Shown: positions 26,314-37,961, counted from the stretch's first letter. The stretch is DNA of 64,000 nt from an uncultured Granulosicoccus sp. (GCA_947492525.1 CANLNQ010000001.1:310001-374000), one strand, 5' to 3'. Program-made: numbers and translations. The notes: generated by a model not told the origin, from the letters alone.

Positions 26314-27479
26314 CTGGCGCGCCGCAGCTTCCACATGCCAAGGATGCCGACAAACGGGCCGATGGCCAGGAAGCAGAACAGGAAGGGCCAGCCGGCGCTT
26401 TGTGCGATCAAGGGAGTCAACTGAACGGTGACGATGGTCAATGCGAACCCCAGTGCGGTCTGCAGGGACATCAGGCTGCCCGTGGCTTCAGGCGGCGCGA
26501 AATCTGCCACCAGTGCAGAGAACTGCGCAGAATCCGGAATGATCGCCAGCCCCCAGAAAATGAATACCGCTGCCACCAGCAGAGCAGGTCCTCCGTAGAC
26601 CACGGCTGCCAGCAAGGCTGCCAGACAGCTGCAGCTCATCGCCAGTATGGTCAATTCGGCCTTGCCGAGCCGATCAGCAATGCGGCCGGCAAAGGGGCAC
26701 AGCAGAGCACCGGCACCAATGGCGACGAAGGCGGTCAGCTTCGACCATTCAAGAGCGTGCTGCGGGTCCATGCGCAGGGCATAGGACGCGGCGGTGGCCG
26801 GCGCAACCCAGGCCCACATGGCGTACAGCTCCCAGACATGCCCCAGATAACCGATGAAGGCACGCCGCAGACGAATGTCCGTCCAGGCCAGCGTGATCTG
26901 ACGGGTGTCGAACCGAGTCTGAGTCGTATGATAGGGACCCAGCCGCGTCTGCATGACCAGCAAGGACGCCAGTACCGACATGGCCGAGGCGGCCAGTGTC
27001 GTCAATTGCCAGTTGGAACCGCCCAGCCAGGACAGCAGATGGGGTGCGGCCGAGCCCAGTGTCAGACCGCCCACCAGCAGACCGACCAGCCAGCCTCGAT
27101 CTTCCTTGCCCCAGCCGACCATGATCTTCATGCCCACCGGGTACACCCCGGCCAGACAGAAGCCGATGAATATGCGCAGCAGGATCGCGATGGTGCTGCC
27201 CGGAGGCACCAGCAGTGTGGCTGCATTGGCGATGGCAGCGAGCAATGCTGCGGTGGCAAAGACCCGTCGGGGGTCGAAGCGATCGGCGATACCGGTAATG
27301 GCAACGTACAAGGCCCCGACAACAAAACCTGCCGGCACTCCGGAGACCAGCAAGGCCGTCTTGAACGCACCCGCCTGGATTTCCCCCTGTTGATCTGCCA
27401 GCGTGGCCGATGACACGAACCACAGTGTCATCGCCGCCACTTCAGCCAGGACCAACAGAATGATCGACCGTCCTTTCAT
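26301..27479 (-). CDS. MFS transporter
   Basis: About 392 residues and 12 hydrophobic segments from ATG 27479 (AGGGGTGTAGAGGG precedes it). The open frame runs further upstream to 27599, but that part is hydrophilic and not MFS-like. TM1 is LVLAEVAAMTLWFVSSATL, and ADRLGKAELTILAMS resembles the loop between TM8 and TM9. The general shape is like the NreB/CynX-type single-polypeptide exporters. The substrate is unknown. It is convergent with the PAP2 gene. Confidence 0.85.
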   Translation of the reverse strand: MKGRSIILLVLAEVAAMTLWFVSSATLADQQGEIQAGAFKTALLVSGVPAGFVVGALYVAITGIADRFDPRRVFATAALLAAIANAATLLVPPGSTIAILLRIFIGFCLAGVYPVGMKIMVGWGKEDRGWLVGLLVGGLTLGSAAPHLLSWLGGSNWQLTTLAASAMSVLASLLVMQTRLGPYHTTQTRFDTRQITLAWTDIRLRRAFIGYLGHVWELYAMWAWVAPATAASYALRMDPQHALEWSKLTAFVAIGAGALLCPFAGRIADRLGKAELTILAMSCSCLAALLAAVVYGGPALLVAAVFIFWGLAIIPDSAQFSALVADFAPPEATGSLMSLQTALGFALTIVTVQLTPLIAQSAGWPFLFCFLAIGPFVGILGMWKLRRASQAL

Positions 27480-27605
27480 GCCCTCTACACCCCTGAAGAT
27501 TGACGTACCCGAGCCCCATGGTCGCGCGCCGATTTTCCAATGCGGGATGGCGAGCATGTTGACTGACTTCGGCCATTTAAAACCGTTTGCATCCTGCAAA
27601 AACGA

Positions 27606-27643
27606 CTAAACCGCCCTTTGTGACATCAAAAAGGGCGGTTTAG
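27606..27643 (-). terminator. Rho-independent terminator after lpdA
   Basis: CTAAACCGCCCTTT at 27606-27619 pairs perfectly with AAAGGGCGGTTTAG at 27630-27643 around a 10-base loop. On the minus strand the stem is followed within 5 bases by TTTTT (complement of 27597-27601). It would end the transcript that reads lpdA. Confidence 0.85.
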
Positions 27644-27714
27644 CTCAATCAGGCGTGCAAATCAGAGGTGCCAAGCCTTGTGAATCAAAGGCTTGGCGTG
27701 GTCCGACCCGGGGG

Positions 27715-29337
<1,623 letters not shown>

Positions 29338-31113
29338 TCAATAATGATAGGTATCCAGTGCACTCCACACCCCTTTGAGTGCGGCATGGAACCGTCGCCC
29401 CTGTTCTCGCAAGGCAGCAGCGCCGAAGTGCACGCAGGACACCTGTCCACATGGATACTGTGGCGGCACCAGATCGTCATTATTGACAAATGTCGAATAC
29501 GGTATGTATTCACCGACCGTGCGATGCGCCGCATCAACGATCTTCTTGCTGGAATTGAAGACCGAGAATCGCCCCCGATCATCATCACCCTTGCTCTGTG
29601 TAGCCACGACCAGGGGAATCTGTGCCTCATTGCCGCGGGCGCCCGGACCGCGAGCATCTTCTCTGGCTTCTCGACGCAAACGTCTGACCAAGCGCTTCAG
29701 GTTGTCGGCGTAACGGTTGGCGCAGTCGGGGTTGTTCGAATCCGCACCACCCTGGTGCCAGAAGATACCGCGCAACACCCCGCCACTTTCGCGCAGTGTC
29801 ATGTTCAGACGGGTCAAGGCGCGGTTAGTCAGCCAGTTACCGCCGAGGAAGTCGCCGTTGCTGGACCCGGCGTTCCAGGCCAGCTTGCCGTTGGCATTGG
29901 CACAGAAGCCCGTTGCTCCCCAGGCAGCCGGCACCAGATAGACATCGGCCGTCGTCGTGCGCAGCGCCTGCTTTGCAAACGTCAGCCCCAGGCCGACGAA
30001 GCTTGCCCCCTTGCCATCCACTTCGATGTAACGTGGCTCGTGCAAGGGATCCTCGGCGGGTACGAACATCGGCTGCAGGATATTCTTCTGCTCATCGGAG
30101 AAGGCAGCCGCATCGGGATAGAAGCGCCTGTTGTTGGGTTGCACATTGAGTTGCCGTATGCGCTCGTGCCGTTCATCCTTGCCGCCCGGGTATTGTTCCC
30201 GACTGCCCTCTTCGCTGTAGCCTTCCATGTTGCTCTGACCTATCAGCAAATAGACATCAGGTGCCGCAGTTGGCGTCACATCGATGATCAGCTGCCTGCG
30301 TGTGATCGACACACCGTCGTCAGCCACAATCTCGAAGTAGCGTTCGTGCAGCCTGAGCGGCGCGGCTGTGACATCCAGCGTCAGATTCAGAGTCGACTTC
30401 ACTTGCCGGGCCGACAGCTCGGCACGGGAGAACGAATGACGTAATCCAAGGCTGTCTCTGTCGCTCATCTCCAGTGACAGGCTCACCGGACGCTTCTTGC
30501 CGGATCGCTCGAGCGTGACGCCTATGGAAACTCCCTCGGAGTCACCTTCCGTCAGCGTAGCCCGGTTCCGATTGATGTACAGCGTCAGCGCATCGCTGCT
30601 TCCACCTGTCGTACCGCCGCCTGTGCCTCCGTCCGTGTTGCCGTCCGTGTTGCCGTCCGCGCTGCCGTCCGTACCGCCGTCCGTACCGCCGTCCGTCTGC
30701 CCCGAGTCAGACCCTGTGGTTCCACCATCGCCATCCACAGGTTGACCTTCAAGTCCGACACCTGAGCGCGCCGAGATCTCGACTTGCATGGCTGGCCCCT
30801 CGTTGCCGGCCCTGTCGATGGCACTCACCGTATAGCGGTAGGACTTGTCGGGAAGGAGGGAGGGTTCGAACAGGCTGCGCGCGTCCTTGACACCCAGCGA
30901 CTTGCCATCACGCACCACGCGATAGCCTGTCACAAAGACATTGTCGCTGGCAGGCGTCCAGAAGATCTCGCCAGCGGTAGAGGAGTATCTGGCGCTACTG
31001 AGACTACCGGGCAGACCGGGTGGCTCGTCATCGGCCAGAGACGCTGCCGGGAGAAGGCAGGCTGCCAGCAAGGCCGAGATCACCACCTGAACGATACGCA
31101 TAATCAGATCCAT
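29338..31113 (-). CDS. Secreted sialate O-acetylesterase-like SGNH esterase with Gly/Thr/Asp linker
   Basis: About 591 residues from ATG 31113; ATG 31101 (MRIVQVV) is an alternative. A Sec signal (VVISALLAACLLPAASLA) is followed by a fibronectin type III-like module (ASDNVFVTGYRVVRDGKSLG ... YRYTVSAIDRAGN), a linker rich in GGTDGGTDGS and a Calx-beta-like stretch. The C-terminal half is an SGNH hydrolase of the sialate O-acetylesterase type with GQSNMEGYS (catalytic Ser), WHQGGADSNN and CVHFGAAALREQG (catalytic His). Such enzymes deacetylate sugars; the natural substrate is unknown. Its position between sucB and lpdA is unusual. Confidence 0.82.
   Translation of the reverse strand: MDLIMRIVQVVISALLAACLLPAASLADDEPPGLPGSLSSARYSSTAGEIFWTPASDNVFVTGYRVVRDGKSLGVKDARSLFEPSLLPDKSYRYTVSAIDRAGNEGPAMQVEISARSGVGLEGQPVDGDGGTTGSDSGQTDGGTDGGTDGSADGNTDGNTDGGTGGGTTGGSSDALTLYINRNRATLTEGDSEGVSIGVTLERSGKKRPVSLSLEMSDRDSLGLRHSFSRAELSARQVKSTLNLTLDVTAAPLRLHERYFEIVADDGVSITRRQLIIDVTPTAAPDVYLLIGQSNMEGYSEEGSREQYPGGKDERHERIRQLNVQPNNRRFYPDAAAFSDEQKNILQPMFVPAEDPLHEPRYIEVDGKGASFVGLGLTFAKQALRTTTADVYLVPAAWGATGFCANANGKLAWNAGSSNGDFLGGNWLTNRALTRLNMTLRESGGVLRGIFWHQGGADSNNPDCANRYADNLKRLVRRLRREAREDARGPGARGNEAQIPLVVATQSKGDDDRGRFSVFNSSKKIVDAAHRTVGEYIPYSTFVNNDDLVPPQYPCGQVSCVHFGAAALREQGRRFHAALKGVWSALDTYHY
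30629..30700 (-). repeat. Six 12-base tandem units encoding the esterase linker
   Basis: Six units of the form CCGTCCGTNNNG (plus-strand view) at 30629-30700, the first two identical. On the coding strand they give Asp-Gly-Xaa-Thr/Ala-type tetrapeptides. Length change would stay in frame. Confidence 0.85.
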
Positions 31114-31438
31114 CAGTTCGATTGAGGGACCAATGTGTATGCAGAATCGTGCCAGAGATGGAGAATCAGCTATCGAAACAATGCAATCCCTTCCGCGACA
31201 CGAAGACTGATAACAGCACTGATCAACCGAAAACCGCGCCTGCACAGGCACAGCCAGCGTCGGAAAATCATCATGTATGCGATGAACGATTCTATTTCTG
31301 AATAGTTCGTCACACTTTCCTTGTGTACGAATCTAGGCCTTCAGTCGCTAGGAATGCAACCATGCCTAAGTCTAGTCGAGCATCAGAAGGGCTCAGGGCG
31401 CGGGCGAATCGCGCGCGCATGGCATCGCACATGCAATG

Positions 31439-31560
31439 GCGCCTGGCATCGGGAATGACATCGCGGACCGCATCGCGCATGTCATTGCGCCTGGCATCGG
31501 GAATGGCATCGCGGACCGCGTGGCGCATGGCATCGCGGACGGCATCGGGAATGCGCCGGG
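31439..31560. repeat. 48 bp imperfect tandem repeat built from a GGCATCG motif
   Basis: Unit 1 at 31439-31486 and unit 2 at about 31487-31533 share GCGCCTGGCATCGGGAATG followed by ACATCGCGGACCGC or GCATCGCGGACCGC. A partial third copy (CGCGGACGGCATCGGGAATGCGCC) follows and a degenerate one precedes. The smaller motif GGCATCG recurs within each unit. Confidence 0.8.
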
Positions 31561-31567
31561 CAGAGTC

Positions 31568-31609
31568 GACACGATGATGGCGACTCGAAGAGCCTGCCAT
31601 CATCGTGTC
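31568..31609 (-). terminator. Long hairpin just after sucB
   Basis: GACACGATGATGGC (31568-31581) pairs perfectly with GCCATCATCGTGTC (31596-31609), a 14 bp stem whose 14-base loop can itself fold. It lies 11 bases past the sucB stop. There is no T run, so it may protect the sucAB mRNA 3' end or partly terminate before the esterase gene. Confidence 0.6.
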
Positions 31610-31620
31610 TGCATCAGTCT

Positions 31621-32868
31621 TTACAGATCGAAGACGATGCGTGCAGGGTCTTCCACTAGTTCCTTGATGGTCTTCAGGAATCCGACAGCGCCCTTGCCAT
31701 CGACGATGCGATGATCGTAGCTCAGCGCGATGTACATCATCGGCCGGATGACCACTTCACCGTTGATCGCCACCGGGCGATCCTGCGTGGCATGCATACC
31801 AAGAATGGCACTCTGAGGCGGATTGAGAATCGGTGTGGACAGCAATGATCCGAACACACCGCCGTTGGAGACCGTGAAGGTTCCGCCGGTCATCTCATCG
31901 ATGGACAATTTGCCATCGCGCGCCTTCTCGGCATAGTGACCGATGGTCTTCTCGACATCGGCCAGAGACATGTGCTCCGTATTGCGCAGTACCGGCACAA
32001 CCAGTCCGCGATCGGAGGAGACAGCCACACCGATATCGCAATAGCCGTGGTAGACCACGTCATCACCATCGATGGATGCATTGATATCCGGGTATCGCTT
32101 CAGGGCTTCGGTGGAGGCCTTCAGGAAGATCGACATGAAACCGAGCTTCACACCGTGTGATTTTTCGAACTTGTCCTTGTACTGATTACGCAGGGCGATG
32201 AAGCCGCTCATGTCCACTTCGTTGAACGTGGTGAGCATTGCGGTTGTCTGCGTGGCACTGAGCAGACGCTCGGCGATGCGAGCTCGCAGACGCGTCATCG
32301 GTACACGCTTTTCCACCCGTTCGCCATCGGCGGCGATTGGCAGAGGCGCGCTGCTCGGTGCAGCCGCCGCTGGCGCCGGTGCCGGAGCCGCTGCCGGTGC
32401 GGGAGCAGCCTTGGCTTGTGCAGCCGCGTGCTTTTCCACATCGGTCTTGGTCAGGCGACCGTTCTTGCCGGTGCCCTTCACGTCCGCAGCCTGCAGCCCG
32501 TGCTCGGCCAGAGCCTTGCGTACCGCCGGACTGGTCTGACCGACCTTGCCATCATCATCGCTCGCTGCCTCGGCGGGTTCAGCCGCGGCTGGCGCTTCGC
32601 TGCTGGCTGGCGCAGCATCGTTGCTGGCAGAGCCTGCCTCGATGGAACCGATGACCTGATGGGCGGATACCGTCGTGCCTTCATCCTCGATGATCTTGCC
32701 CAGCACACCATCTTCGGCAGCAGGCACTTCCATGACCACTTTATCCGTTTCTATATCGACGAGAACTTCATCGCGGCGAACCGGATCGCCCTCCTTCTTG
32801 TGCCACGTGACAATCAGCGCATCGGCGATTGATTCGGGCAATGTTGGCACTTTGATTTCGGAAGTCAT
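31621..32868 (-). CDS. sucB: Dihydrolipoyllysine-residue succinyltransferase (E2 of 2-oxoglutarate dehydrogenase)
   Basis: 415 residues. The lipoyl domain (about 1-78) has [13 protein letters not shown] with the lipoylated Lys. An Ala/Pro linker, a peripheral-subunit-binding domain ([32 protein letters not shown]) and a second Ala/Pro linker follow. The catalytic acyltransferase domain ends with [18 protein letters not shown], which has the active-site His and Asp. It forms the core of the complex with SucA and LpdA. It starts 43 bases after sucA, so the two are one operon. Confidence 0.97.
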   Translation of the reverse strand: MTSEIKVPTLPESIADALIVTWHKKEGDPVRRDEVLVDIETDKVVMEVPAAEDGVLGKIIEDEGTTVSAHQVIGSIEAGSASNDAAPASSEAPAAAEPAEAASDDDGKVGQTSPAVRKALAEHGLQAADVKGTGKNGRLTKTDVEKHAAAQAKAAPAPAAAPAPAPAAAAPSSAPLPIAADGERVEKRVPMTRLRARIAERLLSATQTTAMLTTFNEVDMSGFIALRNQYKDKFEKSHGVKLGFMSIFLKASTEALKRYPDINASIDGDDVVYHGYCDIGVAVSSDRGLVVPVLRNTEHMSLADVEKTIGHYAEKARDGKLSIDEMTGGTFTVSNGGVFGSLLSTPILNPPQSAILGMHATQDRPVAINGEVVIRPMMYIALSYDHRIVDGKGAVGFLKTIKELVEDPARIVFDL

Positions 32869-32911
32869 GAATGACGGCCCTTTTTCATCGGTTTCAGTTG
32901 AGTAGTGTAGG

Positions 32912-35788
32912 TTAGTGAGTCTGACTATTGGGAATCAAGCCCAACGCTTCTTCCACCAGTCGTTTCTGTTCGATCAGATGCTGATTCATGTAACCACTGG
33001 CGGGTGAAGCCGACGGCGCACGTCCGGCGAATTCCACCTCTTTCACGGATTTTGGAAGAACACGTTCGATGCGATGACGATTGGATCGCCATGCGCCCTG
33101 ATTGCGTGGCTCTTCCTGACACCAGACAATGGATTTGGCTTTCGGGTACTGCTTGACGGCTTCCGTCATGGCATCGTACGGGAACGGATAGAGCTGTTCC
33201 AGTCGCACCAGTGCCACATTGGATATCTCCTTCTCGCGCCGCGCTTCCAGTAGATCGTAGTACACCTTGCCGCTGCAGAACACCAGTCTGTCGACACCAG
33301 CAGGTTTCAGGTCATCGATTTCAGGGATAACCGGCAGAAAAGTGCCATCAGCCAGATCTTCCAGGGTCGATACCGCCAGACGGTGTCGCAACAGGCTCTT
33401 GGGCGACATGACGATCATGGGTCGACGCATCTTGCGCAGCATCTGACGACGCAGCATGTGGTAACACTGTGCCGGCGTACTGGGCACCAGCACCTGCATG
33501 TTGTCCTCGGCGCACATCTGCAGGAAGCGTTCGAGACGTGCGGAGGAATGCTCAGGTCCCTGACCTTCGTAGCCATGTGGCAGCAGCAGTGTCAGGCCGC
33601 AGAGTCGGCCCCATTTGGTTTCACCCGAGCTGATGAACTGATCGATCAGAACCTGCGCGCCATTGGCGAAATCACCGAACTGTGCTTCCCAGATGACCAG
33701 TGTGTTGGGGTCAGCCGTGGCATAACCGTATTCGAAGCCCAGTACTGCCTCTTCCGACAACACGGAGTCGATGACCAGGAAGTTGGCCTTGTCGGTCAAT
33801 TCCCGCAGTGGAACGTAGGCACCCATATTGGCCTGATTGTGCAATACCGCGTGCCGATGCGCAAACGTACCGCGACCACAGTCCTGTCCGGAGAGCCGTA
33901 CCGAATACCCGGCATCCAGCAGGGTTGCATAGGCCATCGTTTCCGCATAACCCCAGTCCAGCGACAAGGCACCAGCCGTCATCTTGCGGCGATCCTCGAC
34001 GATCTTCTTGACTCGTGAATGCAATACCAGTCCGTCGGGCAGCGTGGTCAGGCTGGTCGCCAGGGCCTGCAGTGTTTCCAGAGGCACACTGGAATCATAA
34101 GGCGCTTTCCAGTCCTTCTCCTGATAGGCCGCCCAGTCGACAGCCAGCTCCGGAGCTTCCTGCAAGCCTTCGATCACGCCAGGCGCCACGTTCTTGCCAT
34201 CATCGAGCGCCTTGCGGTAGTCCTCGACCATGCGATCGGCATCGGTGGCACTGACCACGCCAGCCTCGGCCAGATGGTCGGCATACAATGCACGGGTGGT
34301 CGGCAGGGCCTTGATCGACTTGTACATGATCGGCTGAGTAACCGACGGTTCATCCGTTTCGTTGTGGCCATGCCGGCGATAACAGACCATGTCGATCACC
34401 ACGTCCTTCTTGAAGGCCATGCGAAAATCCAGCGCCAGCTGTGTCACGAAGAACACCGCTTCGGGATCATCGCCATTGACGTGGAAGATGGGAGCGTTGA
34501 TCATCTTCGCCACATCGGTGGCGTACAGGGTGGAACGCGCATCGGCCACATTGCTGGTCGTGAAGCCGATCTGGTTGTTGACGATAATGTGCACGGTCCC
34601 CTTGGTGGAGAAGCCACGCGAATCGGCCATGTTGAAAGTCTCCATGACCACGCCCTGACCGGCGAAGGCGGCATCACCGTGAATGGCGATGGGAATGACC
34701 TTGTCGCCGTTCTTGTCGCCATAGCGATCCTGGCGTGAGCGAACCGACCCTTCGACAACCGGCGAGACAATCTCCAGGTGAGAGGGGTTGAAGGCCAGCG
34801 ACAGATGCATATGCCCGTGAGATGTCTTGATGTCGGAGCTGAAACCCTGATGGTATTTCACATCGCCCGACGACAGGCTTTCATTGTGCTTGCCTTCGAA
34901 TTCCTGAAACAGCTCAGCCGGGTTCTTGCCCAGGATGTTGACCAGCACATTGAGCCGGCCACGATGCGCCATGCCGATGACGATGTCCTTGACGCCGTCA
35001 GCACCGGCTCGCCGCACCAGCTCGCTCATGATGACAATCAGGCTTTCGCCACCTTCGAGCGAGAATCGTTTCTGACCCACATAGCGAGAGCCCAGATGTC
35101 TCTCCATGCTCTCCGCCGCCGTGACGCGCTGCAGAATCCACTCGCGTGTCTCCGGATTCAGGGTTGGCGCAGAGGCAACGCTTTCGATGCGGTGCTGCAA
35201 CCAGTCCTTTTGCGGCGTGTAATCGATGTACATGAATTCGTAACCGATGGAACCGCAATAGCATTTTTCCAGATGCGCGATGATGTCCTTCAAAGGCGCC
35301 TGATCGATGCCTTCGAGTGAAGGCGTCTTGAACACGGTATCCAGATCGGATTCCGACAGGCCATTCTCGTGCAGGCGCACTTCGCGTACCAGTGCTGGCG
35401 TATGCTGACCCAGAGGATCTGTCTTCGCCAGCTGATGACCACGCACCCGGTAGGCATTGATCAGCTGGGTCACGTAGATCTGCTTGAGTTCAGCCGTACT
35501 GCCGGCCGCACTCGGTGCGCCTGCGCCGCCAGTTCGGGCGCCGCCACTGCGCGCCAGCTGACGAAACTGCTCGCGAATTTCCGAATGCGCCACCTCTCGG
35601 GCATTCTCCGCCACCATCGGCAACTTGGCAAAGAAATCGCGCCAGAGCTCATCGACCGAGTTCGGATCGCTCAGGTATTGCTCATACTGATGTTCCAGCC
35701 AGGGGGAGTTGGCACCGCCGAGCATGGAGTTGTCCCATAGCTCCTGCATGGAAAGATGGCCGTCGAATGATTTGGATGATGCGCTCAT
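32912..35788 (-). CDS. sucA: 2-oxoglutarate dehydrogenase E1 (thiamine diphosphate-dependent)
   Basis: 958 residues, slightly longer than E. coli SucA. The N terminus has the E2-binding motif [26 protein letters not shown]. The catalytic part includes [16 protein letters not shown], the ThDP motif region [17 protein letters not shown] ... [21 protein letters not shown] and the Tkt-type pyrimidine domain ending [20 protein letters not shown]. It decarboxylates 2-oxoglutarate in the TCA cycle. AGGACG lies 8 bases upstream of the ATG. A TTGACC lies about 50 bases upstream but has only a poor -10 partner. Confidence 0.97.
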   Translation of the reverse strand: MSASSKSFDGHLSMQELWDNSMLGGANSPWLEHQYEQYLSDPNSVDELWRDFFAKLPMVAENAREVAHSEIREQFRQLARSGGARTGGAGAPSAAGSTAELKQIYVTQLINAYRVRGHQLAKTDPLGQHTPALVREVRLHENGLSESDLDTVFKTPSLEGIDQAPLKDIIAHLEKCYCGSIGYEFMYIDYTPQKDWLQHRIESVASAPTLNPETREWILQRVTAAESMERHLGSRYVGQKRFSLEGGESLIVIMSELVRRAGADGVKDIVIGMAHRGRLNVLVNILGKNPAELFQEFEGKHNESLSSGDVKYHQGFSSDIKTSHGHMHLSLAFNPSHLEIVSPVVEGSVRSRQDRYGDKNGDKVIPIAIHGDAAFAGQGVVMETFNMADSRGFSTKGTVHIIVNNQIGFTTSNVADARSTLYATDVAKMINAPIFHVNGDDPEAVFFVTQLALDFRMAFKKDVVIDMVCYRRHGHNETDEPSVTQPIMYKSIKALPTTRALYADHLAEAGVVSATDADRMVEDYRKALDDGKNVAPGVIEGLQEAPELAVDWAAYQEKDWKAPYDSSVPLETLQALATSLTTLPDGLVLHSRVKKIVEDRRKMTAGALSLDWGYAETMAYATLLDAGYSVRLSGQDCGRGTFAHRHAVLHNQANMGAYVPLRELTDKANFLVIDSVLSEEAVLGFEYGYATADPNTLVIWEAQFGDFANGAQVLIDQFISSGETKWGRLCGLTLLLPHGYEGQGPEHSSARLERFLQMCAEDNMQVLVPSTPAQCYHMLRRQMLRKMRRPMIVMSPKSLLRHRLAVSTLEDLADGTFLPVIPEIDDLKPAGVDRLVFCSGKVYYDLLEARREKEISNVALVRLEQLYPFPYDAMTEAVKQYPKAKSIVWCQEEPRNQGAWRSNRHRIERVLPKSVKEVEFAGRAPSASPASGYMNQHLIEQKRLVEEALGLIPNSQTH

Positions 35789-35943
35789 GAAATGCGTCCT
35801 GACCTTGACGACATGGATATGTCCGAAGGCGTGGGGCTGGTCAAATTACAAGAAGAGGAACCGCTGAACAGGGGTACTGGCCGGTCGATTCGGGCTGAAC
35901 AGGTCATTGAAACTGGCGTCGGGATTCTAATCAACACGATTGC

Positions 35944-37002
35944 TCAGCTTGGCAGATGAGCAGGAATGTTGTCGATGACAACTTTGGTGAATTCATCAGT
36001 GTTGAGTTTACCGCCCAAATCGCGCGTACTGTGACCATTTTCGATACAACCAAGCAAACTCAGCCGCAGGGCATGCCCCAGGTCGTAGCGATTGACGTGA
36101 TCGAGCAGCATCCCGAAGGCCAGCAACACGGCTGCCGGATTTGCCAGATTCTTGCCGGCGATATCCGGCGCCGTGCCACCGGCGGGGTCGAACATGGCAA
36201 TATCGACGTCGTTGTTCTCATCGAAGGAATAGTTTCCGCTGGCCCCTGTGCCGAGGCTGCCCACCAGTCCCGAGGCCATGTCGGACAGGAAGTCGCCATA
36301 CTCGTTCAGCACCAGCACGACTTCGAAGGCGGAAGGATTGAGGATGATCTTGGCCAGTAGCGCGTCGAACAGCTCGACATTGTGTTCGACATCCTGGTAC
36401 TGCTCGTGCACCTTGGACACCACCGATTCGAACAATCCATCGGTAACCCGCTGGATGGTGTGCTTGGACGAACTGGTCATCGAGTAATGACTGTCGCCGT
36501 AGGTGAGGCCTTTCGAGCGCGCCAGTTCGAAGGCAAATTTCGCTGCCTGCTCGCAGGGTCGGCGCTCCACCATGCGCAGGGAGACGGCTGCATCCTTGCC
36601 GATCAGCTGCCCCGGATCGTCGTAGGTGCCGCCGGTGGCAATCCGCACGATGTGCAGGTTCACGTCTTCCTTGAAATTGGTGTGTATCCCCTTGATGGAG
36701 ATGGCGGGCCGGTAGATGACGCTGAAATCGCAACGCCGACGGATCAGGGCATTGGGGCTGACCTTGCGGGTGACCGTGGGGTATTTCACCGCCAGCTTGG
36801 TCAGACGCATCGAGGCTTCCGCCTCATCGATGACATCCTCACCACGTGCTTCGCGATTACCCAGCGACCAGTCCACCTGATGAAAGAAGAAGTCGACTGG
36901 CAAGGCATCGGCTACCGCGTGCACCGATTCAGCCAGCTCGGGCCCTATGCCATCGCCCAGCAACTCGGTTATCTGGATGGGCCCCACGTCACTCTTCTTC
37001 AT
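35944..37002 (-). CDS. Isocitrate/isopropylmalate dehydrogenase-family enzyme, divergent
   Basis: About 352 residues of the beta-decarboxylating dehydrogenase family. ELLGDGIGPELAESV opens it; IVRIATGGTYDD stands where isopropylmalate dehydrogenases have VRELTGGIYFG. SSSKHTIQR supplies the catalytic Lys, NEYGDFLSDMASGLVGSLG the metal-binding Asp residues and GTAPDIAGKNLANPAAVLLA the NAD region. Deviations are an Ile in place of the Glu after VR, a Gly in place of the His before the SAPDIAGK-type loop, and an unusual substrate helix (VSPNALIRRRCD). ATG 37002 lies inside the 3' end of the DUF6231 gene. Given its place just upstream of sucA, an isocitrate dehydrogenase role is plausible, but a related 2-hydroxy acid is possible. 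Confidence 0.8.
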   Translation of the reverse strand: MKKSDVGPIQITELLGDGIGPELAESVHAVADALPVDFFFHQVDWSLGNREARGEDVIDEAEASMRLTKLAVKYPTVTRKVSPNALIRRRCDFSVIYRPAISIKGIHTNFKEDVNLHIVRIATGGTYDDPGQLIGKDAAVSLRMVERRPCEQAAKFAFELARSKGLTYGDSHYSMTSSSKHTIQRVTDGLFESVVSKVHEQYQDVEHNVELFDALLAKIILNPSAFEVVLVLNEYGDFLSDMASGLVGSLGTGASGNYSFDENNDVDIAMFDPAGGTAPDIAGKNLANPAAVLLAFGMLLDHVNRYDLGHALRLSLLGCIENGHSTRDLGGKLNTDEFTKVVIDNIPAHLPS

Positions 37003-37579
37003 CGTCCTCACCGTCCTCTGAGTATGAATGTTGATCGTCGGTCAGCCCGTAGCGTTCCGGATTTGCCCAGTAGCGGGCGTTGAGCCAGTCGGGCACTTGC
37101 TTGTATTCGCTCAAGCAGTACTCGAACAAACGTATCGACCCGTGATCGCCGAGCTGGAGTCGACGAAACCCAAATGCGAAAAAAGCCGCATCATCCGGCT
37201 CCGTCGTGTCAACGCTGATGATCAGCCGGTCAGGGAAGCGGCGCACAGCCCGCCCGAGCTCGGCGGCCAGGTCCCTGCCGCCCGACGCCGCCGGGTCTGC
37301 CTCGAAACGCATCAGTGCCGCACAGTGCCCGGTCTGCGCCTCTGTCTCGCTCCGCTCATCAACCGGCAGCTCGGACAGACACTGACCCAGCGTGGCAAAG
37401 GAGAACACCGGCGGCTGTGCGTCAGTGGAGGGATCCTGCCACCACGGGACCACAGGTGGCTGCCCGACGATGACGACACGGGCAGGTTGCGCGGCGAGCA
37501 GATAGTGCGTCAACTGCCCCTCCAGTCCCTGTGCCGGGAGATCTGGCGGATTGTCCGACGGGCTATCTGCTGTATTCAC
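36989..37579 (-). CDS. DUF6231-like protein
   Basis: 196 residues. The C-terminal core ends with LFEYCLSEYKQVPDWLNARYWANPERYGL, matching the conserved tail of Pseudomonas DUF6231 proteins, whose function is unknown. The middle (ARVVIVGQPP ... LIISVDTT) looks like a reduced methyltransferase-type alpha/beta fold. After the conserved part there is an acidic tail (SYSEDGEDDEEE). Its end overlaps the start of the isocitrate/isopropylmalate-type gene by 14 bases, so translation is probably coupled. Confidence 0.72.
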   Translation of the reverse strand: MNTADSPSDNPPDLPAQGLEGQLTHYLLAAQPARVVIVGQPPVVPWWQDPSTDAQPPVFSFATLGQCLSELPVDERSETEAQTGHCAALMRFEADPAASGGRDLAAELGRAVRRFPDRLIISVDTTEPDDAAFFAFGFRRLQLGDHGSIRLFEYCLSEYKQVPDWLNARYWANPERYGLTDDQHSYSEDGEDDEEE

Positions 37580-37624
37580 CGTTGTCTCCGAATCCTGTCG
37601 CTCAAGCGTTGAACTGTTCGAGGC

Positions 37625-37933
37625 CTAACCGTGCGTTGCCTTGTAGGCCGCTTTCTGCTCCGGCGACGCTTCAGTCTGGAACTGTTCCTTCCACTCACTA
37701 TAGGGCATACCGTAGACACGCTCTCGCGCATCTTCATAGTCGAGGGTAACGTCTCTTTCAGCGGCAGCGGCGACATAGTACTTCGACAGGCAGTTTCGAC
37801 AGAAGCCTGCCAGATTCATCAGGTCGATGTTCTGCACATCGGTGCGTTCCCGCAGGTGCGCCACCAGTGTACGAAAAGCGGCAGCCTCAAGCTCGAGTTG
37901 AGTCTGCTCGTCCAGTGACTTGATCGTCGTCAT
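37625..37933 (-). CDS. DUF1244-family protein
   Basis: 102 residues from ATG 37933. It contains LVAHLRERTDVQNIDLMNLAGFCRNCLSKYY and YGMPYSEWKEQFQTEAS, the complete DUF1244 signature, with a CRNC cysteine pair. The family is a small conserved proteobacterial protein of unknown function, structurally a helical bundle. It is followed on the same strand by the DUF6231 gene 45 bases on. A divergent promoter region lies upstream. Confidence 0.93.
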   Translation of the reverse strand: MTTIKSLDEQTQLELEAAAFRTLVAHLRERTDVQNIDLMNLAGFCRNCLSKYYVAAAAERDVTLDYEDARERVYGMPYSEWKEQFQTEASPEQKAAYKATHG

Positions 37934-37961
37934 TTGTCTTACACCCCGTGAATTCACCCCT

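Larger units (their letters stand above)
31114..31620. other. Non-coding stretch between sucB and the esterase gene
   Basis: About 507 bases separate the sucB stop from the esterase start, both read leftwards. It holds a tandem repeat (31439-31560) and a long hairpin next to sucB. Several frames are open through the repeat on both strands, but their translations are low-complexity Arg/Ala/Met-rich strings without a sensible start or ribosome site, so I do not call a gene. Confidence 0.55.

Noticed and set aside
27480..27599. 40-residue N-terminal extension of the MFS protein
   Set aside because: Hydrophilic and not MFS-like; a ribosome-binding-site-like sequence precedes ATG 27479.
31310..31714. 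Open frames on both strands through the repeat patch beside sucB
   Set aside because: Translations are repetitive Arg/Ala/Met strings in several frames at once, without a ribosome site. They follow from the DNA repeat.
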